From NCBI GenBank assembly GCA_030639305.1, contig DAOWCY010000009.1, positions 4,410-68,409 on the forward strand: a DNA stretch of 64,000 bases, read 5' to 3'. Under the pieces are notes generated by a model. That model saw only the letters and a list, made by a program, of their open reading frames with translations, was not told where the DNA came from and ran no database searches. A program made the translations under genes and the position numbers. Source of the stretch: JAGLQA01 sp023135565. GTDB taxonomy: Bacteria; Acidobacteriota; Aminicenantia; UBA2199. Position 1 is the stretch's first letter; the number at the start of each line of letters is the position of its first letter. Shown here one piece after another: positions 1-8,763 of the stretch.

Positions 1-824
1 CCGATTCTCGCCATATCCCGGGGTTTAAGGTACAGTTCCGAAGCGCCGTTATTGATCCCATCCTGGAAAACACCCCAGCAGGCATCGCTAATGCCTATAG
101 GTGTAAAGAGTTTTTCCCGGGCATATTCCAGCGCGCTTTTCCCCGTTGTTTGCTGTATAATAGCGGCAAGCATATAGGAAGACCCGCTGTTGTAATTGAA
201 GGTTTTGCCCGGTACATTCCGCACCGGTTTATTTAGGTAATATTTCACCCCATCTTCGGCTCCCAGCAGTTTCAAAAAATCTCCTTCTCTGCCGACGCGA
301 TAGGGCCAGTCCTGCCACTCCAGGCCGTCGGTCATGGTTAATAGATGAAACAGGGTTAGTGATTTTTTCCTTTCGTCGAGATTTTCGATCTGGTTCTTGT
401 AGGCGGGAAAAAAATCCAGCAGTAGCGGTTGTTGTATGTTTTGGATATCGCCATCTGCCACAGCCATCCCGATGAGTAGGGAAGACATACTTTTGGTGGC
501 GGAATAATTAATGTGTTTATAATTTTTTTTGAAGGGGCTGAAATAGGCTTCCAATACCAGGAAACCGCCGCGAACGATGAGTATGCTGTGGTATTCGATC
601 CCTTTTTTTTCAATCGCTTGAAACATAGCGATTAATTTTTCCGAATCTATGCCTTGTTCTTCCGGGGTGGAAACTTTCCAGTCCGTTGTGGGCCAATAAT
701 CGTCCCGGCTTCCGCCGCAGCCCGGGACAAAAAAGAGCAGGCACAGCAGCAGGCAGGTTAGTGCCGGGAATTTCCTAAAACTATGCCTATGGGAAATATT
801 TCTTTCTTCCTTTATTTTTTTCAT
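1..824 (-). CDS. Serine hydrolase (beta-lactamase/class C type), C-terminus beyond the left edge
   Basis: The reading frame starts at an ATG ending at 824 behind an AGGAGG and runs open to the window edge (about 274 codons seen). The N-terminus is basic, then hydrophobic, and ends in a lipobox-like VPGC near residue 37, so an exported lipoprotein is likely. SATK near residue 111 is the SxxK nucleophile/base motif of the beta-lactamase/D-aminopeptidase family (PF00144). FNYNSG is the expected second motif, close to that of 6-aminohexanoate-dimer-hydrolase-like members. The third, HxG-type motif would lie off the edge. The family hydrolyses peptides, esters or amides; the substrate here is unknown. 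A second PF00144-type protein lies at 48.7-50.8 kb. Confidence 0.85.
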   Translation of the reverse strand, partial: MKKIKEERNISHRHSFRKFPALTCLLLCLLFFVPGCGGSRDDYWPTTDWKVSTPEEQGIDSEKLIAMFQAIEKKGIEYHSILIVRGGFLVLEAYFSPFKKNYKHINYSATKSMSSLLIGMAVADGDIQNIQQPLLLDFFPAYKNQIENLDERKKSLTLFHLLTMTDGLEWQDWPYRVGREGDFLKLLGAEDGVKYYLNKPVRNVPGKTFNYNSGSSYMLAAIIQQTTGKSALEYAREKLFTPIGISDACWGVFQDGINNGASELYLKPRDMARI

Positions 825-892
825 ACGGAGCCTCCTTAATAGTCCGGGAAAAATACGTGTGGATTATTAAAATATCCCGGTCAGTTTACAGA

Positions 893-920
893 TTTTTTTC
901 AAGACTAAACTTGAAAAAAA
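893..920. terminator. U-flanked hairpin
   Basis: An 11-bp stem TTTTTTTCAAG / CTTGAAAAAAA closes a six-base loop. Similar hairpins occur at 7693-7719 and 6681-6714. It may be a terminator for transcripts crossing from either side, but no gene ends here, so it could also be a remnant of the window's repeat family. Confidence 0.4.
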
Positions 921-1112
921 AGCCACCTGACGGTGGGAACTCGAAATATGTACAACATGTTGTTCATTACCGCCATGTAATGGCACATGATACCATAAGG
1001 AGGCAGCCGGGTTTATATGGTATATCAAGAAGTTAAGGCGGTATATTATAAAATTTATCGCGTAAATTATGAAGTTTATCCCGTATATTGCTATTTTTGG
1101 AAAGAATTAGCC

Positions 1113-1342
1113 TACCATGAAATTACTCTGCCTCCGGCGGCCCCACGCGCGTGGGGTTGATTCTAAATCATAAAAAGTTTTGCCCCGTGCGCACGGGGAG
1201 GCGATAAGCCGCTTTGCGGCAGAAGCCAGCCGGGAACGTTTTTCAAAGCAGAAAAGCGTATCGCTCATGAAAAGTTTTGGGAGTCCAGAACCCTTTTTCA
1301 AAAGGGTTTTGGCCGCCGGAGGCAAAAAGTAATTTCATGGTA
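1113..1342. repeat. Palindromic repeat element with about 28-bp terminal inverted repeats
   Basis: The ends are inverted copies: TACCATGAAATTACT then CCTCCGGCGG at 1113-1140, mirrored by CCGCCGGAGG then AGTAATTTCATGGTA at 1311-1342. Between them are the palindromes CCCCACGCGCGTGGGG and CCCCGTGCGCACGGGG, a CCGCTTTGCGGC hairpin, and a CCCTTTTTCAAAAGGG stem. This is the most complete copy of the repeat family that recurs across the window. The rest of the 825-1435 gap holds a small palindrome (ACAACATGTTGT near 950) and no gene. Confidence 0.8.
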
Positions 1343-1435
1343 GTACAAATTAACACAAATTTTACAAAAAACAGGAAATATTGTATAATTCCCCGATAAA
1401 GGTATTGCTAAAAAAATCAACAACAGGAGCTGGCC

Positions 1436-2908
1436 ATGAAAACAAAAAAATGCCCCCAAACCGGGACATCATGTAATATAGTATATTTAATATTAACTTT
1501 AATAATAGTGTTTGCAGTTTTTCCCAGCGTCGCCGCTGCTCAATCGGATATGGACAATTACGGCAAACTGATCGAATTCACAATGACCGACAATTGGGGC
1601 GAACAGAGGAATATCCAGGTCTTTGTTCCCCATACCTACGATTACCGGGTGCCCGCTAAAGTCTTATGGTATTTTCGCGGCACAAACGGTGTTTATATCA
1701 CCTGGAATATCGAATCCACCAGGCTGTATAAAACCGGTAATGAAGAAAAAGCAGTTATCGTCGCCCCCGATCTTTTTCAAAGAACCTGGTCCCGGGGCGA
1801 GGATGACATGAAAGATTATTACTTAGTCAGGGATTTAATCGACTTGTTAAGAACCCTGCGGGACGACCAGGATAGAATACTCAACTTAGACTTAGAAAAT
1901 ATGTTGGCCATCGGTTTTAGCGGCGGCGCCGGTTTTGTCTATAATTTGTCGGGAAGATATCCCCTGCTCTTTAACGAAGTCCCATTCAAGAAGTATGTCG
2001 GCCAGTCAAAAATATTGGATGTCACCATCCAGCCCAACGGCACTGTCACAGGCAATAAATATGACGTCGGAGCCGTTAATAAAATGAAAACAGCTTATGA
2101 ATATTTCTCCGCGCAAAAACCCCCCTTCCAGTTGGCTGTGGGGGCCAGAGAACCGGTTATAGATGAGATGCAAAATACCACCGCTGTGCTGCTGCATATC
2201 GGCCTCGACGCCTCTCTTTATATAGTCCCCGGCTCAGGGCACAAATTTTTCATGGACTATTCCCCGGAATTTAAGAAAACCATAAAAGATTTTTTGTTTC
2301 CCATGAGGATTACCAAACCGGACGGGCAGACCACCTGGAGCAGCAGCACCGGCAGTCAACAGGAATTCCAGGTGCAGTGGAGCACAACCGACCGGGTGAA
2401 CGCCAAACCGGTAAATATCTACCTTAACTCGCTCCGGGAAAACATTTGCTTTGAAGTCGCAAGCGGAGTCGCCAATTCCGGCTCTTACATGGTGAATCCC
2501 ACCGCCCTGACGGATAAGAGCGGTAAATATTTCCTGCGCATCGCAGCAGCCGACAATATGGACACAGCCTACAGCGCCGTCTTCGATATCGAAATCATTG
2601 CCGTAAATCTCGACCTGCAGGCAGCCAGGAAAGAAGAAAGGGCCTGGTTCATCGGCAGGCAGTACGGGGAAATCGCCTTATCCGCCGCCTACGCAAAATC
2701 GGTGCCGGTGACGACACTTGTTTTCTATAGAAAAGAAGCCGGCGGCGCATACACGGCGGTAACGGAAATCCCGGCCGCGGACCTAACCGGAGGGGGTTAT
2801 ACTTATTTTGACAAATTCCTGCAAAGCGGCGTCTCTTACACCTATAAAGCCGCGGCATTAGACGCCGCGGGAGTCATTTTGGCCTTTTCGCCGGAAAAAA
2901 ACATTTAA
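1436..2908 (+). CDS. Secreted alpha/beta-hydrolase (esterase/PHB-depolymerase-like) with C-terminal beta domains
   Basis: A 490-residue protein starting at an ATG preceded by AGGAG. Residues 15-36 form a Sec signal ending near AAA-QS. The fold suggests a carbohydrate-esterase or PHB-depolymerase-like hydrolase: an oxyanion-type RGTNG at 81-85, the nucleophile elbow GFSGG with Ser162, and a probable catalytic His269 in GSGHKFF. An acid residue must lie between them but I cannot place it firmly. The region after about 295 looks like beta-sandwich modules, the last fibronectin-III-like. It probably acts outside the cytoplasm on an ester substrate; specificity is unknown. The next gene has its own promoter, so this is likely monocistronic. 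Confidence 0.7.
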   Translation: MKTKKCPQTGTSCNIVYLILTLIIVFAVFPSVAAAQSDMDNYGKLIEFTMTDNWGEQRNIQVFVPHTYDYRVPAKVLWYFRGTNGVYITWNIESTRLYKTGNEEKAVIVAPDLFQRTWSRGEDDMKDYYLVRDLIDLLRTLRDDQDRILNLDLENMLAIGFSGGAGFVYNLSGRYPLLFNEVPFKKYVGQSKILDVTIQPNGTVTGNKYDVGAVNKMKTAYEYFSAQKPPFQLAVGAREPVIDEMQNTTAVLLHIGLDASLYIVPGSGHKFFMDYSPEFKKTIKDFLFPMRITKPDGQTTWSSSTGSQQEFQVQWSTTDRVNAKPVNIYLNSLRENICFEVASGVANSGSYMVNPTALTDKSGKYFLRIAAADNMDTAYSAVFDIEIIAVNLDLQAARKEERAWFIGRQYGEIALSAAYAKSVPVTTLVFYRKEAGGAYTAVTEIPAADLTGGGYTYFDKFLQSGVSYTYKAAALDAAGVILAFSPEKNI

Positions 2909-2953
2909 CCGCATTATTTCGGGCGCGGATTAGCGAAAAAAAGCCGATAACTA

Positions 2954-2982
2954 TTGACAATAAAAGCTTTATCCTTTATAAT
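2954..2982 (+). promoter_or_regulatory. Perfect sigma-70-type promoter for the 3026 gene
   Basis: TTGACA (2954-2959) and TATAAT (2977-2982) are separated by 17 bases. The start codon at 3026 lies about 44 bases downstream of the -10, with AGGAG at 3011-3015. It should drive the 3026 and 4754 genes. Confidence 0.85.
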
Positions 2983-3025
2983 ATCGCCTCAAAAAGTCTA
3001 AAATTTTAAAAGGAGTAATTTTAAT

Positions 3026-4729
3026 ATGGATTTAAAGAAAATTCTTGTAATTGCAGTAGCCGGATTAATGTTTTTTTTATCTTCCACTGCCCTAATCTCA
3101 GGAGCAGATGAAGCTGAAATTAAATGTCCGAGAACGATCAAAGTTGAAACAGCAAAAATTTTAGGGCAGGACTTCAAAGAATATAAAGTTTTTAAAACAG
3201 AAGTCGCTCCCGGAAAAATCGCTGTAAAACCCGTAGTGTCAGGGAAAGTCACCGATGTCAAAGTAACCGAAGGCGATAGCGTATCAAAGGGCCTGGAATT
3301 ATTCGTCATCGATAACGCCCTGACAGCAGAGATCGAAAGATTAAAAAACGAAGTGAAAAAATGGCAGAAGACCCTGCGCAAAAGACAGGGTTGGAAAGTA
3401 AGGAGTGAAAGAGCCGAAAAACAGGCCGAAAGAAAGGTTAAAGAAAACCAAACCAAACTCGAAGAAGCTGAAGCAGCAGTACCGAACTACACCATAACCG
3501 CTCCCGCCGACGGCAAAATCAAATCTCTCAACGTAAGCAAAGACGGTGAAATTAACGCCGGTGAAACAGCCGTGGTAATCGAAGATGCCGGCCTGATGAA
3601 AGCAGTCGTCTCCGTCTCCTCTAATGAAAAAGCGCTCTTTTCGCAGGGCAAAGAAATCCCCGTACTGGTTAAAGAAATCAACTCCGAATACAAAGCACTG
3701 GTGACCCAGGTTTCTTACAGCGAAGTGGTTCTCTCTATCCGGAACAAAGTAAGAGAAATCAAAGCCGGTCATACCGTACTGTTCAAAATGCTGAAAGAAG
3801 AGCACAAAGACGCCGTAGTGCTGGCCACAGACAGGATATTAAAAGATGACGCCGGCACTTTCGTTTACAAAGTAGACGGTAAATATGCCAAAAGAACACC
3901 TGTGCAAGTCGGCGCGGAAACAGGCGCAAAATCCTTAATCTCAGAGGGCCTTTCCAGCGGTGATGAGATTATCGTGTCCGAGATCCTAACGGCCAAAGAG
4001 GGGACTGTAAAGGAAGCCTTCGAATGCGTACGCGATAATGTCAAAATCAAACTATTGGTGAAAGACCCCGAAACCGGCCGGTTCGTCAAAGCAGCGAAAG
4101 TAGGCAAAGTAAAAAAAGCCAAAGTCAAAAAAGAAAAGGTCGTAAAAGAGAAGACCGCGGAACCCGTAAAACCCAAACCTAAGAAAGTGAAAAAACCGAA
4201 AGTAAAGAAAGAAAGACCCGCGACAGAAGTTCAAAACCACATCACCCTCGGAGTAGGCGGCGGAATTTTCTATGTCAACCAGACCGCATGGTCAGATGTG
4301 TACCCCAAAGCCACAGTTATGTTCGGCGGCAAGATCGGCTACCAGTTCATGCAGAAATTTGAAGTATTCGCCGAAATCAATTCCCTGAAAGTCACCGGCG
4401 AACTGCAGCCCACTTTAGATGAAGTCACGGCTAAAACCACCCCCTTCTACTTCGGCGCCCGGTACTTTTTCAAAACCGGCAAAATCCAACCTTACGCCGG
4501 ATTGTCAACCGTTATGCTCAGTTATAAAGAGACCACCGAACTCGGCGAATTCAGCGACAGCGCTTTCGGCCTCTCCCTCCAGGTAGGCACCTATTTCAAC
4601 TTCACCCCCAACCTGTCCCTGGATCTCGTACTGAAATACGACAGCCTGAAACTCAAAAACGAAGACTACAACGCTGAAGTCAACATGTCCGGAGCGCGGT
4701 TAATGCTCTTTTTCACTTATAAATTCTAA
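3026..4729 (+). CDS. Membrane-fusion (HlyD/RND adaptor-like) domain fused to an outer-membrane beta-barrel
   Basis: 567 residues with a signal peptide at 1-26. Residues 55-95 and 150-190 form the two halves of a biotinyl-lipoyl domain separated by a short coiled coil (about 99-152). Residues 190-340 resemble the beta-barrel and membrane-proximal domains of efflux adaptor (membrane-fusion) proteins. A Lys/Pro/Val-rich linker (about 358-398) leads to residues 405-567, which alternate like an eight-stranded OmpA/OmpW-type barrel and end in the C-terminal Phe expected for Bam recognition. Adaptor and barrel are normally separate proteins, and no transporter gene is adjacent. It may tether the adaptor portion in the periplasm to the outer membrane. 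The 4754 gene follows by 24 bases and is probably cotranscribed. Confidence 0.75.
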   Translation: MDLKKILVIAVAGLMFFLSSTALISGADEAEIKCPRTIKVETAKILGQDFKEYKVFKTEVAPGKIAVKPVVSGKVTDVKVTEGDSVSKGLELFVIDNALTAEIERLKNEVKKWQKTLRKRQGWKVRSERAEKQAERKVKENQTKLEEAEAAVPNYTITAPADGKIKSLNVSKDGEINAGETAVVIEDAGLMKAVVSVSSNEKALFSQGKEIPVLVKEINSEYKALVTQVSYSEVVLSIRNKVREIKAGHTVLFKMLKEEHKDAVVLATDRILKDDAGTFVYKVDGKYAKRTPVQVGAETGAKSLISEGLSSGDEIIVSEILTAKEGTVKEAFECVRDNVKIKLLVKDPETGRFVKAAKVGKVKKAKVKKEKVVKEKTAEPVKPKPKKVKKPKVKKERPATEVQNHITLGVGGGIFYVNQTAWSDVYPKATVMFGGKIGYQFMQKFEVFAEINSLKVTGELQPTLDEVTAKTTPFYFGARYFFKTGKIQPYAGLSTVMLSYKETTELGEFSDSAFGLSLQVGTYFNFTPNLSLDLVLKYDSLKLKNEDYNAEVNMSGARLMLFFTYKF

Positions 4730-4753
4730 CAAGATTAGAAAGGAGAAAAAATA

Positions 4754-6655
4754 ATGAAAAAAATGAAAATATTCGTTTTGATTTTCCTCCTGGCATTTGC
4801 TTTCTCCCTGGTAGGCCAGGAAAGTAAACCCAAGAAGCTGATCGAAGGTGAAGTTCTCATCACCCGGTTAAGCAAAGACAGCGCCGGATTCCGGTCGCAT
4901 TCGATTTTTGCCGTCCCGGTAGTGTTTGAAGAAAACGGCGAAGAAAAAGTAATGGTCTGCTGGTCTGAAGAGACCGGTTTAAAGAACATCTACTACACCA
5001 AGAAGAAGAATAACCCCACTGCCGAGTGGATGGTGCCCGGCAAGGCCAGTAATACCTGGTGCAACTCCAAAACCCCGCACTTGGCCGTGGATCCCAACAA
5101 ACCCACCATTGTGCATATGTGCTGGGCCGACGGCGAAACCAGGCACAGTAAAGATATCTGGCATACCCGTTATTTCGACGGGGCCTGGGGACACGGCATG
5201 ACCTGGATCAACTGCCACCCCTTTAAGAACAACGATTCTTTCCCCTGGGTATCCATACTCAGCGACGGCACAATCAACTGCGTTTGGGAATTTATGGTGC
5301 CCAACCCGGTTTCCAAGCAGTATGACAATACCTACCTGCGCAACATCAATAACTGGACCATCGACAACGAACAAATCGCCTGGAGTAGAGAAGGTCACGG
5401 CGTATCCACCAACAAAATACATCATGCCACTCACATCACCATCGCTTCCAGGGGCATGAAATCTTACGCCGCCTGGCAGCAGGGCGAATCCGGTCACCGC
5501 GTGGTCATGTTCTCCGAAAAAAACCAGTTGGAAGATAAGGATGCTCACTGGGCATGGCCCATCCAAATCTCCGCCGATAATCACTCTTTCTGGCCCAAAA
5601 TCACCGTGGACTCAAAAGATAACGTCCATGTCATGTGGGGTCAACTGCGCGGCAAATACGGTTATAGAGCCAGGATTTTCGGTGAATGGGAACCCATGAC
5701 TAACATCAACAAGGGCCGCGGCAGCCGCACCTTCTTCGATATCCAGGCCGATGATACCAACGACATGGTGCACGCCGTATTCCGCGGCGACGGCATTCAT
5801 CTCTATTACAGCGCCAAATCCATCGGCAACCTCAATGCCTGGGCCCAGGAAGTACAGTTTACCGAAATCTGCCGCGACTGCTCCCATGCCGACCTCTTCG
5901 TTGATACTCACGGCCAGGTGCACGTAGGCTACAGCGACATCCCCGCCGGAGCCTCCCATTCCAGGGACATCGTATATGCCACCTTCAAAGCCCCCTCCGA
6001 GGATATCAACATCGCCGCCGGCGAATTCCCCAAAGCCGATTTTACCATGAATATAGACAGCACCACTGTCGTAGAAGGCTCCTCGGTAACTTTCGACGCC
6101 TCTCCCAGTTCCTCCCCCGGCGGAAATATTAGCGCTTATTACTGGAACTTCAACGATTTTAATAATCCCGACCACTATGACTTCGACAAAATGAAAGGAA
6201 AATCCATCACCCACACCTTTGAGAAGGAAGGCTTTTACACCGCCACCTTGTCCGTGCTCGACAGCAGCAAGGGCCTCATCGGCACCAAGAAAGTAACCCT
6301 CGAAGTTATCAGCGGGCCGCTTCCCCCCCTCAGCGCCACAGTAGACGACTTCTTAAACAGGGGTTTTGTTTACCGCGACTGGATCAACCTGCTGAATTGG
6401 GAAGAGAATCCCCAGAATACCGCTTTAGGCTTTACCATCGACAGCTACAACCTCTACAGGAGACAAGCCGGAACAGAAGCTGAATGGACGCCGTTGGCCA
6501 CTGTCTCCGGCACCACTTTCTCTTATTATGACAAAGGTTTTACCACCCAGCCGGATACCGCATACTATCAATACGGTATCTCCCTTACTGCCGATGTCGG
6601 CGGTAATAGTATGGAAAGTACCATCACTTTAGCAACAAGAGTAGATAATATTTAA
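4754..6655 (+). CDS. Secreted beta-propeller-like protein with a PKD domain and FN3-like tail
   Basis: 633 residues; signal peptide at 1-21; ATG preceded by AAAGGAG. Residues 40-420 carry repeated W/H-rich beta blades with phrases such as HLAVDPNKPTIVHMCW and ITVDSKDNVHVMWG, typical of sialidase-like (BNR/Asp-box-type) propellers, though no catalytic set is evident. Residues 428-520 form a PKD domain (VEGSSVTFDAS, YYWNFND, HTFEKEGFYTATLSV). Residues 530-633 look fibronectin-III-like. It is probably a surface or secreted binding protein, or a glycan-active enzyme without recognisable activity. It is the second gene of the operon with the adaptor/barrel fusion and is followed by two hairpins. 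Confidence 0.75.
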   Translation: MKKMKIFVLIFLLAFAFSLVGQESKPKKLIEGEVLITRLSKDSAGFRSHSIFAVPVVFEENGEEKVMVCWSEETGLKNIYYTKKKNNPTAEWMVPGKASNTWCNSKTPHLAVDPNKPTIVHMCWADGETRHSKDIWHTRYFDGAWGHGMTWINCHPFKNNDSFPWVSILSDGTINCVWEFMVPNPVSKQYDNTYLRNINNWTIDNEQIAWSREGHGVSTNKIHHATHITIASRGMKSYAAWQQGESGHRVVMFSEKNQLEDKDAHWAWPIQISADNHSFWPKITVDSKDNVHVMWGQLRGKYGYRARIFGEWEPMTNINKGRGSRTFFDIQADDTNDMVHAVFRGDGIHLYYSAKSIGNLNAWAQEVQFTEICRDCSHADLFVDTHGQVHVGYSDIPAGASHSRDIVYATFKAPSEDINIAAGEFPKADFTMNIDSTTVVEGSSVTFDASPSSSPGGNISAYYWNFNDFNNPDHYDFDKMKGKSITHTFEKEGFYTATLSVLDSSKGLIGTKKVTLEVISGPLPPLSATVDDFLNRGFVYRDWINLLNWEENPQNTALGFTIDSYNLYRRQAGTEAEWTPLATVSGTTFSYYDKGFTTQPDTAYYQYGISLTADVGGNSMESTITLATRVDNI

Positions 6656-6672
6656 CTATCTTTAGATAGAAT

Positions 6673-6720
6673 AACAGGATGCCCTTTTTTCAAGTTTCGG
6701 CTTGAAAAAAGGGCCCTGTT
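6673..6720 (+). terminator. Long hairpin after the PKD gene
   Basis: A perfect 14-bp stem (6681-6694 with 6701-6714) with loop TTTCGG is extended by an outer AACAGG/CCTGTT pairing. It starts 18 bases after the stop of the 4754 gene. There is no strong U-run after it, so it may act as an mRNA 3' stabiliser or with the next hairpin. Confidence 0.65.
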
Positions 6721-6772
6721 ATGATAGAATGTCCTTGATGGCAGTATTAAACGATAGTTTTGACAGGATAAA

Positions 6773-6808
6773 ATGCCCTACCGGGAACGGTGGGGTATTT
6801 TTTTTTAC
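6773..6808 (+). terminator. Intrinsic terminator
   Basis: ATGCCCTACCG / CGGTGGGGTAT forms a stem with two G-U pairs followed directly by a run of Ts. It insulates the 6854 gene from the upstream operon. Confidence 0.7.
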
Positions 6809-6853
6809 AGTGCAAAAATTTATGAAAAAAAATAGAAAAGGAGGTAGAGAAAA

Positions 6854-7672
6854 ATGAAAAAAGTTAGTTTTCCACTTATTGTTATTTTTTTGTTAGGTTT
6901 TTCTTTTGTCTTGAGCGGTAATATACCCAGGGACATTTATGGTCAGGGTAATGCCCGCTGGGGAGACAGCAAAGCCCATACGAAGAAAAGGTTCGCCAAT
7001 AGACGGCGCACCAACGTGGCAAAAGTTTCCCAGAGCACAAATACCGTTGTCATCGACTACGTGGGGGAACGAATCAACCGGAAAAAATATGAGTTTAGTA
7101 AAAACCGGCTGGTCAAGATACACGTCTATTACAACAACCCGTCGCGAAGAGTTTTAAAGACCCACACCCAAAAATATGGCAATCCCACGCTGGCAGGAGG
7201 CTATTACACCTGGAACTTCCCCTCCACCATCATCAAGCACAAAAGGGGCTCCCAAAAAGTCTTATTCAGGGATTCTTCCTATGTTTCAGGGAAAGCAAGC
7301 AAGCAGCAGAATATCGACAGGGTCACATTGAAAATGACCACCAGCCAGGTAAGGGCGCTGATGGGTACGCCTGTATCCACCGCCACCGCTGCGGGCGGGA
7401 TCTCCTATTACCGCTACAGCACCGGCACCATCACCTTCAAGTTCGGCAGGGTGATAAAGGTCACCCGGGGAACCGGCTCGGTAGCGAGAAAAGGCGCTAA
7501 CCAGGGGAATATAGATAGCATCAGGATCGGCATGACCACTGCTCAAGTAGAAGCCATAATGGGCAAACCCGTTACTGTCAATGCCCTTGGGAATTTATTG
7601 GTTTACAATTACAGCACCGGGAAGATTGCCTTTAAGTTTAGAAAAGTTGCCAATGTGCAGAAAATCAATTAA
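6854..7672 (+). CDS. Exported protein with two BamE/SmpA-like repeats
   Basis: 272 residues behind AAGGAGG; signal peptide at 1-22 (hydrophobic, ending LSG). After an unrecognised N-terminal domain there are two copies of a BamE/SmpA/OmlA-like unit, at about 152-205 (NIDRVTLKMTTSQVRALMG) and 218-270 (NIDSIRIGMTTAQVEAIMG). Each has the family's GMTxxQVxxxMGxP signature and a YxYSTGxIxFKF strand pair. BamE is normally a single-domain lipoprotein of the outer-membrane assembly machine; here there is no lipobox and the unit is doubled. Function is unknown, probably periplasmic. The next gene (7825) is a close paralogue. Confidence 0.7.
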   Translation: MKKVSFPLIVIFLLGFSFVLSGNIPRDIYGQGNARWGDSKAHTKKRFANRRRTNVAKVSQSTNTVVIDYVGERINRKKYEFSKNRLVKIHVYYNNPSRRVLKTHTQKYGNPTLAGGYYTWNFPSTIIKHKRGSQKVLFRDSSYVSGKASKQQNIDRVTLKMTTSQVRALMGTPVSTATAAGGISYYRYSTGTITFKFGRVIKVTRGTGSVARKGANQGNIDSIRIGMTTAQVEAIMGKPVTVNALGNLLVYNYSTGKIAFKFRKVANVQKIN

Positions 7673-7692
7673 AACGCATTAAAAAAATAATG

Positions 7693-7719
7693 TTTTTTTA
7701 AGACTAAGCTTGAAAAAAA
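7693..7719 (+). terminator. Hairpin between paralogues
   Basis: TTTTTTTAAG pairs with CTTGAAAAAAA around loop ACTAAG (one bulged base), 20 bases after the stop of the 6854 gene. It matches the hairpin at 893-920 in plan. A short repeat fragment (7724-7770; CCCGCGGCGCGGG and CCTATGAGCCGCTCCGCGGC) follows. Confidence 0.5.
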
Positions 7720-7824
7720 ATCAAAGCCCGCGGCGCGGGCACCCTATGAGCCGCTCCGCGGCAGTACAACAGGGGCTGGCTACCGGGAATTTGATTAAAA
7801 TCAAAAAAGGAGGGACAGCTTAAA

Positions 7825-8652
7825 ATGAAAAAAAACAATTTTACATTTTTTGTTATTTTGTTATTTGGATTATCTCTTTTTGTCAGCGGCAGTGTGCCCG
7901 GTAACATCGATGGTTACGGTAAAGCAAGGTGGGGAGACAGCAAGGCCAAAACAAAGAAAAGGCTCGCCTTAAAGCCCGCTGATATAGCAAAGATTACCGA
8001 ACGTAATAATTTCATCATCGTTGATTACAAGGACCCGGAAAGCAGCCAAAAGCAGAAGAAATATGAGTTCAGCAGCAGCCGGCTGGTGAGGCTTCACATC
8101 CTTTACAATAAGACGCCTAAACGAGTTTTGAACACCCTCACCAATGATTACGGCGCTCACTCCAGGCTGGAAAACGGTGTTTACTACTGGACATTTCCCT
8201 CCACAGTCATCAAGCACGAAGGAGGCGCCCAAAAAGCGGTTTTCAGGGATTCTTCCTTTGGCACCACGGGCAAGCATCAGGATATAGACAAGGTCAAAGT
8301 GGGCATGACTACCGATGCGGTCCGGGAGTTAATGGGCACGCCGGTATCCACCGCCACCGCTTCCGGGGGTATCACCTATTACCGTTACAGCACCGGCACC
8401 GTCACCTTCAAGTTAAGCCGCGTGGCAGGGGTCACCAAAGGAGGCGAGGTAGAGAAAAAGGAACCCAAAGAGAAAGAGAATAAGGGGAATATAGACCGCG
8501 TCAAGGCAGGCATGACCATTGCTCAAGTAGAAGCCATAATGGGCAAACCCACAATGTCGATTCCATTTGGTAATTTATTGATTTACAATTACAGCACCGG
8601 GAGCATCTCCTTTAAGAACCGCAAAGTTGCCGGTATCCGGAAAATCAAGTAA
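7825..8652 (+). CDS. Paralogue of the double-BamE exported protein
   Basis: 275 residues with GGAGG upstream and a signal peptide at 1-22. It aligns with the 6854 product along its full length: same N-terminal phrases (ARWGDSKAKTKKR), then two BamE-like units at about 150 and 220 with GMTTDAVRELMGTP and GMTIAQVEAIMGKP, and the same YRYSTGTVTFK strands. A Lys/Glu-rich linker (EKKEPKEKEN) separates the two units. It arose by tandem duplication; divergence in the middle suggests an old event. It is probably periplasmic and of unknown role. Confidence 0.7.
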   Translation: MKKNNFTFFVILLFGLSLFVSGSVPGNIDGYGKARWGDSKAKTKKRLALKPADIAKITERNNFIIVDYKDPESSQKQKKYEFSSSRLVRLHILYNKTPKRVLNTLTNDYGAHSRLENGVYYWTFPSTVIKHEGGAQKAVFRDSSFGTTGKHQDIDKVKVGMTTDAVRELMGTPVSTATASGGITYYRYSTGTVTFKLSRVAGVTKGGEVEKKEPKEKENKGNIDRVKAGMTIAQVEAIMGKPTMSIPFGNLLIYNYSTGSISFKNRKVAGIRKIK

Positions 8653-8676
8653 AAGGCAATTAGAAAATGAAATATT

Positions 8677-8711
8677 ATAGTCAAGCGCTCCTACCGGGAG
8701 CGTTTGACTAT
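8677..8711 (+). terminator. Hairpin after the BamE-like pair
   Basis: A 15-bp stem (8677-8691 with 8697-8711, one G-U pair) closes loop TACCG, 25 bases after the stop. It is followed only by TTCGCC, so it is a weak intrinsic terminator at best. Confidence 0.55.
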
Positions 8712-8763
8712 TTCGCCGCCATATTCCCCCGCGGGAAGGCATTGCAGATGATCGAGCGCAGGG

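Noticed and set aside
5612..6214. Long minus-strand open frame opposite the PKD protein
   Set aside because: Gly/Val-rich antisense shadow of a well-supported gene, with no start signal.
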